A stretch of DNA of 64,000 nucleotides from Acidobacteria bacterium RIFCSPLOWO2_12_FULL_68_19 (GTDB lineage: Bacteria > Acidobacteriota > Vicinamibacteria > Vicinamibacterales > UBA2999), in contig MELF01000033.1 of NCBI GenBank assembly GCA_001767525.1, positions 36,459-100,458 on the forward strand. The letters run 5' to 3'. Position 1 is the stretch's first letter. Each line of letters opens with the position of its first letter. The notes under the pieces are model-generated. The model was not told the DNA's origin and made no database searches. It saw only the letters and a program-made list of their open reading frames with translations. The position numbers were made by a program, and so were the translations under genes. Below, piece by piece: positions 58,107 to 64,000 of this stretch.

Positions 58107-58523
58107 GTGGACGAAACCCACTCTGACCACTCGGGGCGCGAGGCGCCCGCCAAGCATCCTGCGAGGGATACCACCCGGGCTCCACAATCACCACGCGAGC
58201 TCTTGAAGTTACTCGGCTTTTCGAGCCTTCGGCGGCTGGTTCTTGTGCTGGTGATCGAGGTCGTCGTTGCCTGGTTTGCTCTTGCGCTCGCAGTAGCGCT
58301 CGTGTCGGACAACCTACCGGTAGCGACGCTCTCGCAACGCTTTCAAGTGCTGTCTCTCAGCCGTCCAACCACGTTGGTTTCCTTATTTGTCGTGGCTGCA
58401 GCCGTCGTGGTTCCTACCTTCGTGTGGTTCCATGTCTCACTCCTCTGGGTACGGGTGCTATGGCGCCAGTGGCGAGACACCCAAGCCGGGCGGCGCTCGG
58501 TTGAAGGCCTTCCGCCACTCTAG
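58107..58523 (+). CDS. Two-helix membrane protein of unknown function
   Basis: A 138-residue protein from GTG 58107: a polar, basic N-terminal 40 residues, then two transmembrane helices (LVLVLVIEVVVAWFALALAV and LVSLFVVAAAVVVPTFVWFH) and a basic end. Codon positions and hydrophobic pattern look real. No family recognised. Confidence 0.5.
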   Translation: MDETHSDHSGREAPAKHPARDTTRAPQSPRELLKLLGFSSLRRLVLVLVIEVVVAWFALALAVALVSDNLPVATLSQRFQVLSLSRPTTLVSLFVVAAAVVVPTFVWFHVSLLWVRVLWRQWRDTQAGRRSVEGLPPL

Positions 58524-58881
58524 TCGCCCACCGCGAACTCGAGATCGAGGTCCTCGAGGAGGCCCGCCGTCAAGAAGCGGAGAATTCCGGTCGGAAGGTT
58601 CCTGGGGCGCCGGCCGCATGAGCGCAGCGGTTCGGGCTCGCCTCAGCCAGGCCGGCCTCGGGCGGTGTCGCGGGGCATCCAGTGCGGGCAGTCGGTGCAG
58701 TCCGCATCCGCGACGTAGCTCGCCGGAGCGCGACGCAGGCAGCACCACCCGGCCGACCCTTGCGGCCATAGCGGTGGGACGACCCATGCCTCACCCGTCG
58801 GATGCTCCGCCCAGAAGCACGTCGCCGGCGATCGCGGCTCCGGCATCTCCCGGTTCTATCCAGACGTCGTGTCGAACTCCG
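58524..58881. other. Intergenic region with a doubtful Cys/Trp-rich frame
   Basis: 358 bases. On the minus strand, 58643-58846 is open for 67 codons (MPEPRSPATCFWAEHPTGEA..., later ADCTDCPHW) with five Cys and six Trp. This could be a small metal-binding protein, but there is no good ribosome binding site and no family match I can name, so I do not call it a gene. Confidence 0.3.
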
Positions 58882-59100
58882 TCATCCGTTGTCCCTGCTC
58901 TCGACGCTCGCTGAACCGCTTCGACTGGAAGGAGCGTGCGTAGAAAGACCCAACCAGGCTGACTCGCTGGCCGTTGGAATGCCTCGGCGTATCGTCGTGT
59001 AGGCGCGCGAGACGTAGATGACTGCCAGAGCCACGGGGACGGCAATATAAACGGCCACGCCCACCGCAACAACCGCCACAGCCCACATGTCAACCTTCAT
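58882..59100 (-). CDS. Single-span membrane microprotein (72 aa), family member 2
   Basis: MKVDMWAVAVVAVGVAVYIA continues to VPVALAVIYVSR, then a polar Ser-rich tail. One transmembrane helix. It aligns gap-free with the 27607-27774 protein over 32 residues (13 identities). It lies 18 bases behind the 59119-59307 gene, and that gene follows ftsH, so the three are probably one operon. Function unknown. Confidence 0.55.
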   Translation of the reverse strand: MKVDMWAVAVVAVGVAVYIAVPVALAVIYVSRAYTTIRRGIPTASESAWLGLSTHAPSSRSGSASVESRDNG

Positions 59101-59118
59101 GCGTGCCCCGCTTCCGGT

Positions 59119-59307
59119 CTACTTGCCTTCCCGCGGAAGGCTTCGAAACACCGCCAGCGCCGTCGTCACCACCAGCGCCCAGGCTCCCGCAATCATGAAC
59201 GGGGGGTTGGGAGCCGTAAACCCGTACAGCCCGATGGCGATTGCCAGGGCGAACGCGGCGAGCAGGTTCTTCACTTCCCTCAACAGCGGGCGGAACCACT
59301 CCATCAT
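59119..59307 (-). CDS. Two-helix membrane microprotein downstream of ftsH
   Basis: A 62-residue protein (MMEWFRPLLREVKNLLAAFA...) with two hydrophobic segments: NLLAAFALAIAIGLYGFTA and MIAGAWALVVTTALAVFRSL. It starts 50 bases after the ftsH stop on the same strand. Possibly an accessory or substrate-adaptor peptide for the protease, by context only. Confidence 0.55.
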   Translation of the reverse strand: MMEWFRPLLREVKNLLAAFALAIAIGLYGFTAPNPPFMIAGAWALVVTTALAVFRSLPREGK

Positions 59308-59357
59308 GGCTGACTCCCCACGGCGATCCGCCGACGACCGCGGCTCCGACAGGACGC

Positions 59358-61262
<1,905 letters not shown>

Positions 61263-61452
61263 GCGACACCCCCTGACGGCGTGCCGTGGGCACCCCGGGT
61301 GACTGCCACCAGCCGTCTACACATCCCCTCTCAGGGTGGCATAGCACGATTGGCGGTGTAAATGGGACGCGTGACTCACTCGACTAGGACAGATGCACCA
61401 TCGCATGCTGCTCCCCCCCGTGGGCCGGGACATCGGAAGACCTCGGAAACCG

Positions 61453-61485
61453 CCCCCCGGGCACGACCGGCGCCGTGCCGGGGGG
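61453..61485 (-). terminator. Strong GC hairpin after the qNOR-type gene
   Basis: CCCCCCGGGCAC (61453-61464) and GTGCCGGGGGG (61475-61485) pair over 11 bases with one bulge and a 10-base loop. It begins 26 bases beyond the stop codon at 61511 on the minus strand. No T-run follows. Likely an end-of-gene stem. Confidence 0.5.
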
Positions 61486-61510
61486 ACGTCAGACCGTCGC
61501 GGGAAGCCCT

Positions 61511-63952
61511 CTACTTCGCTCCCTTGACGACGCGGGCGAGCTCCTCTTCGTGGGACGCCCATTCCTTGTCGTAGACCGTCCACTCGCCTTCATCGAGCTC
61601 GACTTCGCGCACCAGCCGGCCGCCCCGTGACAGGATGAACCAGACCATGGGCAGCACGCCGGCAAAGAGGAATACGGTTCCGCCGATCGAGCGGAGCCAC
61701 GTCAGGGTCACCCAGACGTCCCCTGTCACGAAGTCGTTGGTCCTCGCGTACCAGTATCCGTGCGTGAAGACCGCGGCGAGCTGATAGAGGCCGACGGGGA
61801 ACAGGTCGAGCACCATCATCAGGATGAGCCCGATCTGCAGCGACCAGAAGCTCGTACGAACCAGCTTCTCGTTCCAGGCCGCTCTCGGGAACAGGTGCTG
61901 GCAGCAGAACAGGAGGCCCGCCAGCGCCACGTTCCCCTTCACTCCGAACATCGCCGCGTGGGCGTGGTTGCCCGTCAGGTACGTCGAATGCTCGAAGTAG
62001 TTGATGATCGGCAGGTTGATGAGCGAACCGAACACGCCGGCGCCGACGATGTTCCAGAAGTTCACCGCGAGGATGAACAGCCAGACCCCCTCCATGACGA
62101 ACTTCTGTTTTCCTTCCGCCAGATGCTCACCCGCGCGGACCTTCTCGTTGCGCATCCGCCACGCGTCGAGCGTGATGAGGAGCAGCGGCAGCACCTGCAG
62201 CGTGGAGAAGACGCTGCCGAGCGCGATGATCCCCGTCGGCTTGCCGATCCAGTAGAAGTTGTGGGAGATCCCGACCGTCGCGGTGACCAGGAACATCATC
62301 ACGGCGAGGAAGATGACCCGCTCGGCCACGGCCCGGTTGATGAGGCCCATCTGCACGAGCATGTACCCCACGATGCACGTCGTGAACACCTCGAAGGTGA
62401 CCTCGACCCACATGTGGACGGTCATCCAGCGCCAGTAGTCGTCGATGGCGAAGTTGCCCGTGGAGGTCGCGCCCAGCCCGAAGAACAGGAACAGGACCAT
62501 GATCCCGCTGCCATAGAACAGCCACGCCGGCACGGACCAGAGGTTCTGCCTCGTGATCCATGGCCGGACGCCGCGGAAGATGATCACGATCCAGAGGACG
62601 AACGAGGCCAGCATCAGCACGTGCCAGAATCGCCCGAGCTCCAGGAACTCCCAGCCCTGATTGCCGAACCAGTAGCTGAGTTCGTCGCTCATGTAGCCCA
62701 TCTGTCCGAAGTAGATCCCGAACAACGCGCCCGCCCCCACGATGACGCAGAGCGTGAACAGCATGTTGATGAGCAACTGCTGTCCCTTCGGGACCCGCGA
62801 CAGCCTCGGCAGGAAGAAGATCGTGTAGCCGACCCAGCACATGAAGAACCAGTAGATCTGCACGATCGAGTGCCACGCCTTCGTGATGCTGAAGGTCAGC
62901 GGGATCCCGAGGACGCTCACGATGCCTCTGGCCGGCCCGCCTCCGACGAAGTCCTCGGCGCTCAGAATGCCCGCCAGCACCTGAACGAGGAACAGGATGA
63001 TCGCAAAGGCGAAGAACTTGTACGTCGACCGCTGGGTGGGACGAACGAAGTCGTACCCCTTCTCGAGCTCGATCGTCGTCAGCGTGCCGCCGCTCGCCCC
63101 GTTGAACGGATCGCCAGGCAGCTCCTTCATCTGACCGTAGATGTAGAGGACGAGCATCGTGCCGCCAAACAGCGCGAGAATCGACAGGAAGCTCCAGAAC
63201 ATCGTCGGCGTCGTCGGGAAGTTGCCCGCGTCGGGATCGAACGGCCAGTTGTGCGTGTAACTGTACGTCTCACCCGGGCGGCTCGCCGCCGACGCCCACC
63301 CGCCCCAGAAGAAATAGCCGGTCAACGCCCGGAGGTCGTCCCGGTCGGTGATGTAGTCGGTGACGAAGGTCGAGAACCTCTCGGGATACGCGGGGTCGGT
63401 GAACATCCGCGTGTAATGCTCGACCAACTGCTCGTACGCGTAGATCTGGGCGTCGTTGATGACGATCTGATTCGCCTGTTCGTTCCAGCCGTTCTGGCGG
63501 ACCTCCCGCTGCACCCGCGGCGCGATCCCGTCCAGTTCGGTCTGGGAGACCCCCGACGGCCGAGCCTTCAGCTCCTGTTCATAGAAGCCGCGCATCGAGA
63601 CGATCGTGCGGTGCAGCGCCTCGGCCGTGAAGTCGGGGCCGCGGTCCGCTCCGTCGCCCCAGAACGAGCCCCACGACATGAGGCCCTTGAGATGGAACAC
63701 CTCTTTGCCGCGAACGATCACGCTGGCCGGGATCACGGTCTCCCCTCGAGGAGACACGAAGTTGGCCACTGGCGGCGCTCCTGTGTACGTCCAGGTGCCC
63801 AGGGCGAGCAGCCCGATGACGCTTATCGCAGAGACGATCGCGAAATGCGCCCACCAGCTCTTCTTGTCGAGCAGCACCTGCGCGAACGTCCGCTTCTCCT
63901 CCGGACGTCCGTTACGTGTCGAGCCATAAGTAAGTGTTACCGAGCGGCGCAT
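61511..63952 (-). CDS. qNOR-type protein with NO-dismutase-like active-site change
   Basis: An 813-residue protein: N-terminal helix, large periplasmic domain (about 60-250) and a 12- to 13-helix heme-copper core, the layout of quinol-type NO reductase. FeB region: H513-M-W-V-E517 retains His and Glu, but the usual His-His pair reads S-H564-N565-F-Y-W-I-G, so one of three FeB His ligands is Asn. The late R-x-x-G-D segment tied to quinol binding reads RSIGGTVFLF. The heme His segment TGNHAHAAMFG is normal. Loss of this His is reported for putative NO dismutases; the retained Glu leaves an unusual qNOR possible. Confidence 0.88.
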   Translation of the reverse strand: MRRSVTLTYGSTRNGRPEEKRTFAQVLLDKKSWWAHFAIVSAISVIGLLALGTWTYTGAPPVANFVSPRGETVIPASVIVRGKEVFHLKGLMSWGSFWGDGADRGPDFTAEALHRTIVSMRGFYEQELKARPSGVSQTELDGIAPRVQREVRQNGWNEQANQIVINDAQIYAYEQLVEHYTRMFTDPAYPERFSTFVTDYITDRDDLRALTGYFFWGGWASAASRPGETYSYTHNWPFDPDAGNFPTTPTMFWSFLSILALFGGTMLVLYIYGQMKELPGDPFNGASGGTLTTIELEKGYDFVRPTQRSTYKFFAFAIILFLVQVLAGILSAEDFVGGGPARGIVSVLGIPLTFSITKAWHSIVQIYWFFMCWVGYTIFFLPRLSRVPKGQQLLINMLFTLCVIVGAGALFGIYFGQMGYMSDELSYWFGNQGWEFLELGRFWHVLMLASFVLWIVIIFRGVRPWITRQNLWSVPAWLFYGSGIMVLFLFFGLGATSTGNFAIDDYWRWMTVHMWVEVTFEVFTTCIVGYMLVQMGLINRAVAERVIFLAVMMFLVTATVGISHNFYWIGKPTGIIALGSVFSTLQVLPLLLITLDAWRMRNEKVRAGEHLAEGKQKFVMEGVWLFILAVNFWNIVGAGVFGSLINLPIINYFEHSTYLTGNHAHAAMFGVKGNVALAGLLFCCQHLFPRAAWNEKLVRTSFWSLQIGLILMMVLDLFPVGLYQLAAVFTHGYWYARTNDFVTGDVWVTLTWLRSIGGTVFLFAGVLPMVWFILSRGGRLVREVELDEGEWTVYDKEWASHEEELARVVKGAK

Positions 63953-64000
63953 CGTCGCGCCATTAATGGTGTTACCGAAGGTGCAGGGGTTTTGAGAGGC

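Overview
The window is high-GC bacterial chromosome, densely coded on both strands. Most likely it comes from an acidobacterium of the Vicinamibacteria type. This is inferred from the tandem secreted 'GRPDLSGIWQ' paralogs, the DUF6152-type protein, dispersed TTGGG-type intergenic repeats and peptides of the RPExVEG repeat type; no rRNA or other phylogenetic marker is present. I see no tRNA, rRNA, CRISPR array, transposase or phage gene.

Left part (1-25.4 kb), catabolic and secreted proteins. After the 3' end of a thiamine-diphosphate enzyme and a small cytochrome c comes a minus-strand operon (11.2 to 1.3 kb): tctC, a ubiD-like decarboxylase, a tctA-tctB fusion, a three-subunit molybdenum hydroxylase (coxS, coxL, coxM-like), coxG and a vapC toxin with a headless antitoxin. 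It looks like uptake, hydroxylation and decarboxylation of an organic acid. Next are a DUF1080 protein, a two-repeat secreted protein, a hydroxyacid-oxoacid transhydrogenase, an amidohydrolase and a secreted VOC protein. A 17-25.4 kb array then holds ten secreted proteins, seven of them paralogs and four of those in an A-B-A-B order.

Right part (25.7-64 kb), a denitrification and respiration island. It encodes a PAS-LuxR regulator, a histidine kinase with an NtrC-type sigma-54 activator, cd1 nitrite reductase NirS with an extra cytochrome c domain, heme d1 genes (nirJ, nirF, fused nirDL, SUMT, precorrin-2 dehydrogenase), an aa3-type cytochrome oxidase cluster, napDAGHB, an outer-membrane porin, a cytochrome c-CuA subunit with an atypical B-family heme-copper subunit I, a SCO protein, a FocA/NirC-type channel, a rhodanese, FtsH with two membrane microproteins, and an atypical qNOR-type protein. 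No nosZ, cNOR or NirK is seen.

Regulation. Six GG-N10-GC elements resembling sigma-54 -24/-12 promoters precede a GluTR-tail-like gene, nirS, the cytochrome/oxidase cluster, napD, the SUMT gene and the cytochrome c-CuA gene. A GTATAG-N4-CTATAC dyad or its half sites lies upstream of most of them. The precorrin-2 dehydrogenase carries a C-terminal Fis-type helix-turn-helix matching the activator's DNA-binding domain at 48 of 54 residues, so a heme d1 pathway enzyme may act directly on the same operators.

The qNOR-type protein has Asn in place of one FeB-ligand His (H564-N565), a substitution associated with putative NO dismutases. With nap, nirS, an aa3 oxidase and no nosZ nearby, a pathway from nitrate through nitrite and NO to N2 plus O2, with internal O2 respiration, is a testable hypothesis.
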